Under the pieces are notes generated by a model. That model did not search any database and was not told where the DNA came from. It saw only the letters and a list, made by a program, of their open reading frames with translations. Shown here piece by piece: positions 33,761 through 43,187 of a stretch of 64,000 nucleotides of DNA. The stretch is from JBBSGD01 sp038254435 (lineage in GTDB: Bacteria > Actinomycetota > CADDZG01 > WHSQ01): NCBI GenBank assembly GCA_038254435.1, contig JBBSGD010000001.1, forward strand, positions 1 to 64,000, read 5' to 3'. The position numbers were made by a program, and so were the translations under genes. Numbering within the stretch: position 1 is the first letter of the stretch; every line of letters begins with the position of its first letter.

Positions 33761-34118
33761 TAGCGGTCGACCTCGCTCCAGCGAGTTGTGGTGAGGTTCC
33801 AGAAGACTCCGGGCAGGTTGTCGGCCCAGCACTGGTTCATGCTGAACTGGAAATTGCCGTTGACGTTGAAGTCCTAGCTGATCACCGTGCCGTTGATCGT
33901 GGGAGTGCCGTTGGCGCTATCGACGTTGCCTTCGGGTACGAAGACGGCTCCGTTGAACCAGAAATTTGACTGCATGACGAGGCTGTGTTGCCGATCATCA
34001 GGATGGCCGATTGGGTGTTGCCGGGGGCAGCGGGGTTGCAGCCGTTTACCGTGGCTTGCCACTTCAAGTCACCCGACGAATTAGCCGGATTGTCGAAGTA
34101 GGCACGTCGGGAGCCGCC
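33761..34118 (-). pseudogene. Decayed C-terminal part of a pilus-associated protein
   Basis: Directly after the pilB stop, one frame reads YFDNPANSSGDLKWQATVNG and PGNTQSAILMIGNT. A frameshift near 33975 leads to QSNFWFNGAVFVPEGNVDSA, an in-frame TAG at 33877-33879 follows GTVIS, and the same frame continues DFNVNGNFQFSMNQCWADNL to a stop at 33761. Repeated short Asn/Gly-rich strands with GAVFVPEGN resemble the C-terminal domain of PilX-like proteins of actinobacterial pilus operons. The N-terminus is absent. It occupies the place where pilT, pilC or pilin genes would be expected. Confidence 0.65.
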
Positions 34119-34142
34119 TTGTAACCCTCGGTGGCGAGGCGT

Positions 34143-36137
34143 CTAGACGACGACCCGCAGAATCTCCTCCAGCGAGGTGGTCCCGCTGAGCACCTTGGCG
34201 AAACCGTCGTCGCGCAGCGTCTTCATTCCCTGGGTCCGGGCGACGCGGCCCATGTCCTCCGCCGAGGCGTTCTCGGCCACGAGTCTTTCGATCTCCTCGC
34301 TGACCGGCATCACCTCCTGCAAGGCGACCCGGCCCTTGAACCCCGTCTTGCCGCACGCCTGGCATCCGACGTGCCTGTAGAGCTTGGGCAGGTCGCCTGC
34401 CTGATCAAAGGGAAACCGTGCGGTGACGAGCTCTTCCTCGGTGGGCATATAGGGCTCCTTGCAGCGCATGCACAGCCGCCTTGCGAGCCTCTGGGCCAGC
34501 ACGCAGTCGAGAGCCGAGGCGACGAGGAACGGCTCGATGCCCATCTCGACGAGCCGCGTCAGAGCAGACGGCGCGTCGTTCGTGTGCAGGGTGGACAGCA
34601 CCATATGACCGGTGAGGGCCGACTCCACGGCGATCTGCGCGGTCTCGCGGTCGCGAATCTCGCCGATGAGCACGATGTCGGGGTCGGAACGCAGGATCGA
34701 GCGCAGCGCCGAGGCAAACGTGAGCCCCGCCTTGGAGTTCGTCTGCACCTGGTTCACTCCGGGCAGCCGGTATTCGACCGGGTCTTCGACGGTGATGACG
34801 TTGACCTCTTTGCGGTTGAGGATGTTGAGCGTCGCGTAAAGGGTCGTGGACTTACCCGAGCCGGTCGGCCCGGTCACGAGGATCATGCCGTAGGGCTTGC
34901 GATAGGACTCGGCGTAGCGATCGAAGTTGCCCTGCTCGAAGCCGAGGTCCTTGAGGTCGAGCAGCACGCTCGACTTGTCGAGCAGACGCATGACGATCTT
35001 CTCGCCGTGCACCGTGGGCAGGGTCGCCACGCGGATGTCGATGGGCTTTCCCTGCACCGTGACGCCGATGCGTCCGTCTTGAGGGATGCGGCGCTCGGCG
35101 ATGTCGATCTCGGCCATGATCTTGAGCCGGTTGGTAATGCCTGCCTGCACCGACTTGGGGGGGTTCATGACCTCGTGCAACACGCCGTCTATACGGTAAC
35201 GGACGCGCAGGCCGCGCTCGCCAGGCTCGATGTGAATGTCCGACGCGCGGTCGTTGACCGCTTGCGTTATCAAAAGGTTGACGAGCTTGATGATGGGAGC
35301 GTCGTCCGCCCCGGCCTTGCGAAGGGTTTCTTCGAGGTCGTCGTCGATGGTAGCAAGCTCGGCCGCCGCCTCTTCGACCAGAGTCTCGGCCGCGGCGTCG
35401 AGCCGGTAATGCCGTGTGATAGCCGCAAGAACATCCGCCTTCGTGGCTACGACGGTCCGGATGTCGCGCTTGGCAAGCGCTCGCACGTCGTCAAGAGCTA
35501 CTACGTTGCCCGGGTCGGCGGTCGCCACCAACAGCCTGCCGTTGTCCTCGAAGGACAGCGGGATGAGCGTGTAACGGCGCGTCACCGATTCGGGAAGAAG
35601 CGCCAGCGCCGAGGTGTCGATTTCGGCCTCGGCCAGCTCGACGAACTCGAGGCCGAGCCGCTCGGCCGTCGTCGAGGCAACCCCAGCCTCGGTGGTGAAC
35701 CCAAGGTCAACCAGGGTCTCGAGGACCGAGGTGCCGCGCAGCACCGCAGCACGGCGCGCGTCCTCGAGCTGTTCGGGGGTGATCAGCCCGCGCTCGAGAA
35801 GCATCTGCTCGAGGCGAGCCGCCAGCCGGAAGCCTCCTACGGAGCGGTCGCCGGCGCGCGGAACACCGCCACCCCCGCCTTGGGGGCCGGAGCTGTAGAA
35901 GGACCGCTCGCCCCCGCCGGGAACCGGCTGAGCGGAGACGTCGGCCCGCTCGAAGGCCCGCGGGATGCCCCCGTTCGGGGGGAGCTCGGGCCCACGCTCG
36001 GGCTCGTGCGCGGGAGCACCGGCACGCTCGGGCTCGTGCGCAGAAGCACCGGCACGCTCCGGCTCGCGCGCGGGGGCACGCTCGGGCCGACGCGTTTCTT
36101 TCGCGGGAGCGGAGATGCGGCTCTCTAACCAGTTCAC
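34143..36137 (-). CDS. pilB: Type IV pilus extension ATPase PilB
   Basis: The 664-residue hexameric motor drives pilus polymerisation. After a proline-rich linker (~15-100) comes an MshEN/GspE N-terminal domain (LEQMLLERGLITPEQLEDAR). The ATPase core has Walker A VTGPTGSGKSTTLYATL, the Asp box VITVEDPVEYRLPGVNQVQ, Walker B SDPDIVLIGEIRDRET and the His box. A tetracysteine zinc site lies in CMRCKEP and CQACGKTG. The GTG at 36137 is chosen because upstream frame enters the aroE-pilB gap; there is no clear Shine-Dalgarno site. No pilT or pilC is present in the window. Confidence 0.94.
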   Translation of the reverse strand: MNWLESRISAPAKETRRPERAPAREPERAGASAHEPERAGAPAHEPERGPELPPNGGIPRAFERADVSAQPVPGGGERSFYSSGPQGGGGGVPRAGDRSVGGFRLAARLEQMLLERGLITPEQLEDARRAAVLRGTSVLETLVDLGFTTEAGVASTTAERLGLEFVELAEAEIDTSALALLPESVTRRYTLIPLSFEDNGRLLVATADPGNVVALDDVRALAKRDIRTVVATKADVLAAITRHYRLDAAAETLVEEAAAELATIDDDLEETLRKAGADDAPIIKLVNLLITQAVNDRASDIHIEPGERGLRVRYRIDGVLHEVMNPPKSVQAGITNRLKIMAEIDIAERRIPQDGRIGVTVQGKPIDIRVATLPTVHGEKIVMRLLDKSSVLLDLKDLGFEQGNFDRYAESYRKPYGMILVTGPTGSGKSTTLYATLNILNRKEVNVITVEDPVEYRLPGVNQVQTNSKAGLTFASALRSILRSDPDIVLIGEIRDRETAQIAVESALTGHMVLSTLHTNDAPSALTRLVEMGIEPFLVASALDCVLAQRLARRLCMRCKEPYMPTEEELVTARFPFDQAGDLPKLYRHVGCQACGKTGFKGRVALQEVMPVSEEIERLVAENASAEDMGRVARTQGMKTLRDDGFAKVLSGTTSLEEILRVVV
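36001..36060. repeat. Two 30-bp tandem units in the pilB linker
   Basis: Bases 36001-36030 and 36031-36060 are near-identical, with a degenerate third copy after 36061. They encode a repeated decapeptide of the form PERAGA(S/P)AHE in the PilB N-terminal linker. Such coding repeats can expand or contract by slippage. Confidence 0.85.
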
Positions 36138-36208
36138 GTGGTTGTTATCGGGCCGCTCAGGCGGCGACTGTAGAGGGGCCTTCCCTTTCCCCCTCCGGGC
36201 ATTCGGCC

Positions 36209-37069
36209 TTAAGGGATCGGTCCCGATCGGTGCCCTCTGCCCCCGATGGCGTGCAGGGCGGCTCCCGACAGCGCGTCGAGCGGAGGCTCTTGCCCGGTCC
36301 ATATCCGCAGCGCCCCGCCGGCCTGATGCACGAGCATGCCGAGCCCTCCCCACGCGGCGGCACCCGCCGCCCGCGCGCTCTCGATCAAGGGGGTCGACGG
36401 CGGCTCGTAGATCAAGTCCACGACTACCTGGCCCGGGCCGAAGGTGGCCCCGGCGAGAGCCTCCTCGCCCCTGGTCCCGAGCGGTGTCGCGTTGACGATG
36501 ATGGCCGCCCGTCCCGCGACCTCGCCTGCCTCGTCCCACGGCACGACCTTGGTGCGTGATCCTCCGAGCGCGACGAGAGACTCACCCCGCTCGGTGCGGC
36601 GCGCGGCTATGTGGATGGCCCCCGCGCCGAGCTCTGCTGCAGCTCGGACCACGGCGCGAGCCGCGCCGCCCGAACCCAGAACGAGCACGTTCCTGCCGGC
36701 GACTTCGGCTCCTGCGTCCTCTATCAGCCACGTTCGAAAGCCCGAGACATCGGTGTTGTGGCCTATCAGCCTGCCTCCCACGAGCGCGATCGTATTGACG
36801 GCCCCGACGGCGCGCGCGTCTGCGCTCACGTCGTCGAGGTGTGCCATGACCGCCTCCTTGTGAGGCATGGTGACGTTCGCGCCGAGAGCGCGGAGCGCCC
36901 TCAAGCCAGCGACGGCAGGCTCCAAGTCCGCCGGCGGGACGGGCCACGCGAGGTATATCGCGTCCAGCCCGAGTCGTGCGAACGCGGCGTTGTGGATGGC
37001 CGGCGACAGGGTGTGCTCGAGCGGCCATCCGAGCACGCCGGCCAAGCGGGTGGTGCCGGTCGACCTCAA
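36209..37069 (-). CDS. aroE: Shikimate dehydrogenase
   Basis: The 286-residue NADPH enzyme reduces 3-dehydroshikimate. It shows the substrate site LGWPLEHTLSPAIHNAAFA, ANVTMPHKEAV with the catalytic Lys, GAVNTIALVGGRLIGHNTD, the nucleotide motif VLVLGSGGAARAVV and a C-terminal GGLGMLVHQAG. The TTG at 37069 overlaps the mltG stop (TTGA) and gives the normal length. It is separate from the main aro cluster, as is usual for the alaS-ruvX-mltG-aroE group in Actinomycetota. Confidence 0.94.
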   Translation of the reverse strand: MRSTGTTRLAGVLGWPLEHTLSPAIHNAAFARLGLDAIYLAWPVPPADLEPAVAGLRALRALGANVTMPHKEAVMAHLDDVSADARAVGAVNTIALVGGRLIGHNTDVSGFRTWLIEDAGAEVAGRNVLVLGSGGAARAVVRAAAELGAGAIHIAARRTERGESLVALGGSRTKVVPWDEAGEVAGRAAIIVNATPLGTRGEEALAGATFGPGQVVVDLIYEPPSTPLIESARAAGAAAWGGLGMLVHQAGGALRIWTGQEPPLDALSGAALHAIGGRGHRSGPIP

Positions 37070-38094
37070 CAGCTCAGCGATTCGTAATGTGCCTTGTCGG
37101 CGAGGAAGTGGTTGTAGTCGGTAGAAAAGGCATGATGCCCTGAGCAGTCTGCGAGAACGTAGTAGAGCCACGATCCCCCCGCGGGGTTGACCGCGGCGCG
37201 CAGCGACGCCAGCCCCGGCGCGCCGATGGGCGTGGGCGGCAGGCCGGTATGAAGCCTGGTGTTGTAGGGCGAGTCGATGGCGAGATCGCTTTGCGTCAGC
37301 TCGCTCGTGTGATGGCCGAGGGCATAGAGGATTGTCGCGTCGATTCCGAGCGGCATGCCCTGATCGAGGCGGTTGTAGATCACGCGCGCGATCTTGCCCC
37401 GGTCGGCGTCCAGCTTTGCCTCGGCCTCGACCATGGAGGCGACGATCACCGCCTGGTAGGGCGTAACGCCCAGCTTCTTGAGCGACGAGAGGTCCAGCTT
37501 CCTCATGGCGGCGTTGAAGGTGTCAACCAGGCGTTTCAGCACTACCTTGGCGTTGTCGTCCTCGGCGACCTGATAGGTCGAGGGAAAGAGCAGTCCCTCG
37601 AGGAAATCGACTCTTGCGGGCTCGTAGCGGGATCTCACCTTGCCCGACTTGGCCAGCGCCAGGAAGTCGCGCCTCGAGATCTTGGTTCGCGCCGCGAGCA
37701 CGCGCGCGAAGTCCTTCAGGGTCGAGCCCTCGGGGAAGGTCACCGTGACGAACTTGATGTCGGGGCCCCGGCCCAATGCGCTGAGCGCGTCTCGCGCCGA
37801 CAGTCCCTCGTGCAGCTTGTAGCGGCCGGCCTCAATCGACGAGTCGTGATCGAGCCTGACCGCGACGCGAAACCCCAGGGACGAGGGCACGACATTCCTC
37901 GCCGCGAGAATGTCTCCGACCTCGCTCACCGAAGCGCCTCGGGGAATCGTTATCGACACGAGGTTGCCGGGAGAGCTCCCTCCGAAGAGCCCGAGCGAGT
38001 GCAGGAATATCAAGCCCGCAACGACTATGGCGCCGAGGAAGGTTCCGACGATTGCCAGGAAGACGATGATGCGCCCTCGCCGCGTGAGGCTCAT
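37066..38094 (-). CDS. mltG: Endolytic murein transglycosylase MltG (YceG-like)
   Basis: The 342-residue membrane-bound enzyme cleaves nascent glycan strands and sets their length. A transmembrane helix (IIVFLAIVGTFLGAIVVAGL) is followed by a LysM-like segment (LVSITIPRGASVSEVGDILA) and the YceG fold with FLEGLLFPSTYQV, the catalytic Glu in IVASMVEAEAKLD, and NTRLHTGLPPTPIGAPG. Its ATG overlaps the ruvX stop (ATGA). Confidence 0.94.
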   Translation of the reverse strand: MSLTRRGRIIVFLAIVGTFLGAIVVAGLIFLHSLGLFGGSSPGNLVSITIPRGASVSEVGDILAARNVVPSSLGFRVAVRLDHDSSIEAGRYKLHEGLSARDALSALGRGPDIKFVTVTFPEGSTLKDFARVLAARTKISRRDFLALAKSGKVRSRYEPARVDFLEGLLFPSTYQVAEDDNAKVVLKRLVDTFNAAMRKLDLSSLKKLGVTPYQAVIVASMVEAEAKLDADRGKIARVIYNRLDQGMPLGIDATILYALGHHTSELTQSDLAIDSPYNTRLHTGLPPTPIGAPGLASLRAAVNPAGGSWLYYVLADCSGHHAFSTDYNHFLADKAHYESLSC

Positions 38095-38510
38095 CGCTGG
38101 GCGTCCAGGTAACCCTGCAGCATTACCTGAGCCGCGCGCGCATCCCGCAGCTCCCTGCGGCGCTTGGGCTTGAGGCGCCCGGCGCGCATGCCTTGCTCGG
38201 CGATGACCGAGGTAAGGCGCTCATCGTGCTCGCACACCACAGTCCCCAGGCCCGCTTCGTCCAGCGCCGCCTCGAGGTCGGCTACGAAGCGCTGCTGCAC
38301 CGCTACCGCAGGCCCAATTCCACCGGACAGGGTGACGGGCCGGCCGACGACCACCTGCGTCACGCTCATCCCGGCCGCCACCTCGACTATGCGCGCCACG
38401 GGGTCGGCGGCGGCCGCGTCGATCACCTCCAACGGCCGAGCCCAGCGGGTGGCTTCGTCCGCCACTGCGAGCCCGACTCGGCGCGCCCCGGGATCGACCC
38501 CGAGGATCAC
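38091..38510 (-). CDS. ruvX: YqgF/RuvX family putative Holliday junction resolvase
   Basis: The 139-residue RNase H-fold protein is associated with pre-16S rRNA processing or junction resolution. It opens with VILGVDPGARRVGLAVADE (first catalytic Asp), has VVVGRPVTLSGGIGPA, HDERLTSVIAE and DARAAQVMLQGYLD (last catalytic Asp). The GTG start overlaps the alaS TGA (GTGA). It is an expected partner of alaS and mltG. Confidence 0.93.
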   Translation of the reverse strand: MILGVDPGARRVGLAVADEATRWARPLEVIDAAAADPVARIVEVAAGMSVTQVVVGRPVTLSGGIGPAVAVQQRFVADLEAALDEAGLGTVVCEHDERLTSVIAEQGMRAGRLKPKRRRELRDARAAQVMLQGYLDAQR

Positions 38511-41149
38511 GGCTCGAGCGCCCTCAGGACCGCCTCCCGCACCTGCTCGAGGGCGGCGTCCAGCCCTTCCTGCCGGGGGCCGCCGGAGATCGCCAGCTCC
38601 GGCTTGCCGCCCTCGCCGCCCCCGAGCGTCTCCGAGCCCGCCGCCAAAAGCTCCCGTGCCGACACGCCGCGCTCGACGAGGTCCTTGGTGACGCCGCCGA
38701 CGAGGTTGGCGTGGCCCTCGCCCGCGGCCCCCAGCACCACGACGCCGCTTCCGAGCCGGCTCTTGAGCGTCTGCACGAGCGAGCGCAGGGCATCGACGGG
38801 CGCGTCCCTGCGCGCTACCAGCACGCGCACGCCGTTTACGTCGGCGGCGGCGCGGGCGAGTGCCTGCGCATCGAACTCTGCCGCGTCCCTGTCCTGCGCG
38901 GCGAGGCGGCGCTCCATGTCCTTGCCGGTGGCGAGCAGCCGCTCGACGCGCTCTGCAACGTCCTCGGGGTTCGCCTTCAGGAGCTCCGCCGAGCGCGCCA
39001 GCACGGCGGCCCGGCCGGCGAGAAAACGCAGGCCGTCGCGTCCCACGAGCGCTTCGACGCGCCTGAGGTTCGCCCCGATGGAGCTCTCACTCGTTACGAG
39101 GGCGACCGCGATCTGCGAGGTGTGCGGGACGTGCGTGCCGCCGCAGAGCTCCTTGGAATAGTCGCCTACCTCGACCACCCGCACGAAATCTCCGTACTTC
39201 TCGCCGAAGATCGCCATGGCGCCGAGCGACCGGGCGAAGTCGTAGCTGGTCTCGTAAGCCCGCACGGTGTCGTCGGATAGCACGCGGTCTTGCAGCTCGG
39301 ACGAGATGTCGGCGATGAGCCCGTCCCCAAGCGAGTCGAAGTGGTTGAAGTCAAACCGTAGGCGCCCAGGCTCGACGAGCGAACCCGCTTGAGTGGCGTG
39401 CTCGCCGAGACGGTCGCGCAGTATCCAGTGAAGGATGTGGGTAGCGGTGTGGGCACGCTGACAGCCGGACCTGTAAACAGGGTCCACCCCCTGCGCGACT
39501 ACGTCGCCGACTCTCACCTCGCCGCGCAGCACGCGCAACCGGTGCCCCGTGAGGCCCGGCGCAAGCCGGCGAACGTCGAGCACCTTTGCCTCGCCGGAAG
39601 GCGTCTTGACGGTGCCCATGTCCCCTACCTGACCGCCGCCCTCGGCGTAGAAGACCGTGGAGTCGAAGACGGCGTCGACCTCCTGTCCCTCCGCCGCCAG
39701 GGCGACACTCTTCGCTCCGTCGGCGAGTCCGATGAGCTCTCCTTCGCCCTCGAGGTGCTCGTACCCGAGGAACTCCGTGGGTCCGCTCGCATCGAGCATG
39801 GCCGCGAGTACGGATCTCTCGCCGGCGTCGCTCGCGGTGCGCCGGGCGCGGCGAGCGCGCTCCCTCTGGGCCTCCATCAACGACTCGAAGCCGGCCCTGT
39901 CGATGTCGACGCCGTGCTCGCTTGCGATCTCCACGGTCAGGTCGATGGGGAAACCGTAGGTGTCGTGAAGCTTGAACGCGACATCCCCACCGACCCGTGC
40001 CCCGGCTTTCGCCTCGCGTCTCGTCCCCGATGCACGCCCTATCTCACTCTCGAGCTGCGCCAGTCCCTGGGACAGGGTCTCCGAGAAGCGCGCCTCTTCC
40101 CGCTCGGCCACCTCGAGAACGAGGTCCTTGTTGGCGACGAGCTCTGGGTAGAAGCCGCCCATCAGCCTTACCGTCGCCTCGACGAGGCGAGGAAGGACCA
40201 GTCGGTCGCGCCCGAGGAGGCGCGCTTGGCGGATGGCCCTGCGCATGATGCGGCGCAGAACGTAGCCGCGCCCCTCGTTCGACGGCAACACGCCGTCGGC
40301 GGCGAGGAACGTCAGCCCCCGCCCGTGGTCGGCGAGGATCCGCAGCCCAATGTCGGACCGCTCGTCCCGTCCGGGCGCGACGCCGGTCAGCGACGCGGCC
40401 TCGGCCACCAGCACGCCGAGCGTGTCGGTATCAAAGATCGTCTTGGCGCCTTGCAAGACGAACGCGAGCCGCTCCAGTCCCGACCCCGTATCGATGTTCT
40501 TCTTCGGCAGGTCGGCCACCGGCTCAATGGCGGAGTCGCAGTCGTTCTCCATGAAGACGAGATTCCAGATCTCCACATAGCGCTCTTCGTTGCCGGCCGG
40601 TCCCAGCGGGGAGGGATCTCCGTAGTCCTTGCCGAGGTCGAAGAAGATCTCGGAGTCGGGCCCGCAGGGGCCGGCGACATCCATCGACCAGAAGTTGTCG
40701 TCCTTGCCGAGCCGCACGATGCGCTCGGACTGCACGCCTACGACATCCGCCCAGATCTCGGCCGCCTCATCGTCGCCCTCGTAGACGGTCACCCACAGCT
40801 GCTGCGCGTCCATCCCGAAGGTCTCGGTCAGTAGCTCCCAGGCCCACAAGCACGCCTGCTCCTTGTAGTAGTCACCAAAGCTGAAGTTCCCCAACATCTC
40901 GAAGAATGTGAGGTGGCTGGAGTCACCCACCTCATCGATGTCGACGGTGCGAAAGCACTTCTGCACGGTCATGGCACGCGCGAAGGACGGCGTCTGCTCG
41001 CCCAGGAAATAGGGTTTGAACTGGTTCATTCCTGCGTTTGTAAGGAGCAAGGCGGGGTCATTCGGAATCAGCGAAGACGACGGCACACGCACGTGGTCGC
41101 GCTCCTCGAAGAACGCGAGAAACTGCTCCCTGATCGCACGCGTTTCCAT
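38507..41149 (-). CDS. alaS: Alanine-tRNA ligase
   Basis: The 880-residue enzyme charges tRNA-Ala. The class II core has the SSSLIPNDPALLLTNAGMNQ motif 1 region, FRTVDIDEVGDSSHLTFFEM and motif 3 NEGRGYVLRRIMRRA. The editing domain zinc ligands are HTATHILH and CGGTHVPHT. The C-terminal C-Ala domain includes DLVERGVSARELLAAGSETL. It is full length. It heads the alaS-ruvX-mltG-aroE-pilB run. Confidence 0.97.
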   Translation of the reverse strand: METRAIREQFLAFFEERDHVRVPSSSLIPNDPALLLTNAGMNQFKPYFLGEQTPSFARAMTVQKCFRTVDIDEVGDSSHLTFFEMLGNFSFGDYYKEQACLWAWELLTETFGMDAQQLWVTVYEGDDEAAEIWADVVGVQSERIVRLGKDDNFWSMDVAGPCGPDSEIFFDLGKDYGDPSPLGPAGNEERYVEIWNLVFMENDCDSAIEPVADLPKKNIDTGSGLERLAFVLQGAKTIFDTDTLGVLVAEAASLTGVAPGRDERSDIGLRILADHGRGLTFLAADGVLPSNEGRGYVLRRIMRRAIRQARLLGRDRLVLPRLVEATVRLMGGFYPELVANKDLVLEVAEREEARFSETLSQGLAQLESEIGRASGTRREAKAGARVGGDVAFKLHDTYGFPIDLTVEIASEHGVDIDRAGFESLMEAQRERARRARRTASDAGERSVLAAMLDASGPTEFLGYEHLEGEGELIGLADGAKSVALAAEGQEVDAVFDSTVFYAEGGGQVGDMGTVKTPSGEAKVLDVRRLAPGLTGHRLRVLRGEVRVGDVVAQGVDPVYRSGCQRAHTATHILHWILRDRLGEHATQAGSLVEPGRLRFDFNHFDSLGDGLIADISSELQDRVLSDDTVRAYETSYDFARSLGAMAIFGEKYGDFVRVVEVGDYSKELCGGTHVPHTSQIAVALVTSESSIGANLRRVEALVGRDGLRFLAGRAAVLARSAELLKANPEDVAERVERLLATGKDMERRLAAQDRDAAEFDAQALARAAADVNGVRVLVARRDAPVDALRSLVQTLKSRLGSGVVVLGAAGEGHANLVGGVTKDLVERGVSARELLAAGSETLGGGEGGKPELAISGGPRQEGLDAALEQVREAVLRALEP

Positions 41150-41168
41150 GCTCGGCGGCTCTAGGGGG

Positions 41169-41354
41169 CTAGACGACCGGGCTATTACGCCGGGCCGTCT
41201 CGCGCTGGTTGCGCTCGAGCCTGGCGTTAGCCTTGTCCAAGAGAGTTCCGGTTACCGCACTCGGCGCCCACTTAGCGCGTTGCTCGCGCATCCACCGGTC
41301 CCCCTGCAAAGCAAGAACCGCTCCCACCACTATCCAGAACAGTCGTCTCAGCAT
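41169..41354 (-). CDS. Small membrane protein upstream of alaS
   Basis: The 61-residue protein has one N-terminal hydrophobic helix (LRRLFWIVVGAVLALQG) and a charged, Arg-rich tail. A small protein of this shape immediately before alaS is a recurring feature in Actinomycetota (annotated there as a DUF6167-like protein). It ends 19 bp before alaS. The ribosome binding site is weak. Function unknown. Confidence 0.6.
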   Translation of the reverse strand: MLRRLFWIVVGAVLALQGDRWMREQRAKWAPSAVTGTLLDKANARLERNQRETARRNSPVV

Positions 41355-41475
41355 GGAGAAACCCTACAACAAGAGGCTCCCGAGGCTCGGTCGGGGCGTA
41401 CCGGACAAATCTGGTTGAATGTTATGCGTCAAGGGCCCGTCGGGCCCGAGGGTGCATCAGAGAGGGAGGGACTGC

Positions 41476-43131
41476 ATGGCAACGCGTTCTCGCACCAAGA
41501 GACTCTTGAAGGCGGTGGCAGGGCTTGTCGTATTGGGCATGCTCATCTTGCCGGCTGCCGGAGCACAAAACCAGCACACTCTACGCGCGGGGATACAGGC
41601 TCAGCTTTCACAGGGCCCGCTCGTCCGTTACTACATCGCCCACCCGGATCAAGCGCCTGCCGCGCAGCAAGACACGTTCACGGCCCTGGCCGAGGCACGT
41701 GCTCGCGCCGGAGCGTCGGCGCGCGCCCAGGGGACCTCGGCGGCCGCGGCCCCGATGGCCTCCGCCCGCTTCAACCGCGACGAGCTCGGGCTGCCGCAGA
41801 ACGAAGATTCGGTAACGCGCTGCGCCCACAACCACAAAGTGGTCGTAGAAGGAACGAACGACTATCGGGGAATTGTCGACCCTGCCGAGAACTTCACCGG
41901 CTGGGACTTCTCCAATGACGGCGGCAAGTCCGTCACCAACGAGGGGCTTCTGCCCCCGATCGACTTCGGTGGCGGAACCCTGGTTCCCTCGGGAGGCGAC
42001 CCGGTCAACATGTCCGACGGCAAGTGCAAGCTCTATGCGGTCGACCTCAACTACGACCCCAACACGCTATTCCCGAACGGCATCGGGCTGTACAAGTCAA
42101 ACCCGCAGACTCTGGCCTCGTGCCCCGGCGGCACCGACTCATCGTGCTGGCCCAAGCGCAAGCTGGTCGCCGCGGCAACCGGGCCCGAGCACTTCCTCGA
42201 CAAGCCGTGGGCGTATGTCGGCATCAGTGGGGACGCCGGCAAGGTTGTGTGGATTACCTACACCGACTTCACCACGACCGGTCCCGGACCCACCGACTTC
42301 ACCGCCAGCATCTACGCGGTGCGCTGCGCGGGAGACATCTCGGGCTGCACCGATCCCATCAAGATCAGCGGAAACGAGCAAGACGTGCAGTTCAGCGACG
42401 TGACGATCGGACCGGACGGGCGCACCTACATCTCGTGGTCGCAGATCAACGGCGAGATTGAAGGCACGCCGCAGTCGTTCGATCAGAAGTTGCGGGTAGC
42501 CCAGCCGGGCAGCACTACCTTCGGGCGCATTCGCAGCGTGTCGCACGAGAACGAGCCCATTCCATTCGGCGGTGTGCTGCACGCCAACGACTTCAGGGTA
42601 GCCACCTATCCGAAGAGCGAAGTCAAGATCGTCAACGGCCAGCCGCGCGTGTACGTGGTCTGGGAAGGATGCAGAGCACGGCCGCTGGACTCGATCTGCG
42701 AGGAGCCGCAGGTCAAGCTGCGCTACTCGGACTCCTTCGGACGCGGCTGGAGCAACACCAAGATCCTGTCGGCGTCCGGTGACAACTACTTCACGACCAT
42801 CTCGAGAAACCCGGGTGCTCGTGGACTGGCCGTGGCATGGTTCACCAACCGCCATGATGGCGTCTTCCACAACCGTCAGGACATCGAGCTCGTCAAGATC
42901 AATCCCGACGGGCAGGTCCGGAGCCGCGCTCGTCTGACGCATCCCTCTAACGAGAGCGAATCGGATCCGTTGCTCGGCGGCGTCTTCATAGGCGACTACA
43001 TCGAGGTGACGGCTCGCAACAACGTCGCAGCAGTTGCTTACAACGCCAACTACCGCTCGGAGCCGCTCGGCCTCGACGACGGCCTCCCGGTGCCGCAGCA
43101 GGATAACTACCTGAGCAAAGCGGGACTGTAG
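41476..43131 (+). CDS. Secreted beta-propeller (sialidase-fold) protein
   Basis: The 551-residue product starts at the ATG at 41476, with GGGAGGGA five bases upstream. A signal peptide (KRLLKAVAGLVVLGMLILPA, then AGAQ) is followed by an Ala-rich stretch and a globular domain with strand pairs such as KVVWITYTDFTTTG, VTIGPDGRTYISWSQING and VKLRYSDSFGRGWSNTKILS, the last being an Asp-box-like motif. This fits a six-bladed sialidase-type propeller. Catalytic residues are not evident and there is no anchor, so it is probably released. It is divergent from alaS and followed by a strong terminator, so it is a single-gene unit. Confidence 0.75.
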   Translation: MATRSRTKRLLKAVAGLVVLGMLILPAAGAQNQHTLRAGIQAQLSQGPLVRYYIAHPDQAPAAQQDTFTALAEARARAGASARAQGTSAAAAPMASARFNRDELGLPQNEDSVTRCAHNHKVVVEGTNDYRGIVDPAENFTGWDFSNDGGKSVTNEGLLPPIDFGGGTLVPSGGDPVNMSDGKCKLYAVDLNYDPNTLFPNGIGLYKSNPQTLASCPGGTDSSCWPKRKLVAAATGPEHFLDKPWAYVGISGDAGKVVWITYTDFTTTGPGPTDFTASIYAVRCAGDISGCTDPIKISGNEQDVQFSDVTIGPDGRTYISWSQINGEIEGTPQSFDQKLRVAQPGSTTFGRIRSVSHENEPIPFGGVLHANDFRVATYPKSEVKIVNGQPRVYVVWEGCRARPLDSICEEPQVKLRYSDSFGRGWSNTKILSASGDNYFTTISRNPGARGLAVAWFTNRHDGVFHNRQDIELVKINPDGQVRSRARLTHPSNESESDPLLGGVFIGDYIEVTARNNVAAVAYNANYRSEPLGLDDGLPVPQQDNYLSKAGL

Positions 43132-43162
43132 GGACACCGCAGCGCTTGGAGCGAAGTAACTG

Positions 43163-43186
43163 GGGAGGGCCCATGCGGGCCCTCCC
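43163..43186. terminator. Bidirectional terminator between the propeller gene and rarA
   Basis: GGGAGGGCCC (43163-43172) pairs with GGGCCCTCCC (43177-43186) around ATGC, followed by TTCATTT on the plus strand. It lies between two convergent genes and can serve both. Confidence 0.85.
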
Positions 43187-43187
43187 T

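Noticed and set aside
34131..36128. A 665-codon plus-strand frame opposite pilB
   Set aside because: It mirrors the pilB coding region, shows no motif, and pilB is intact on the other strand.
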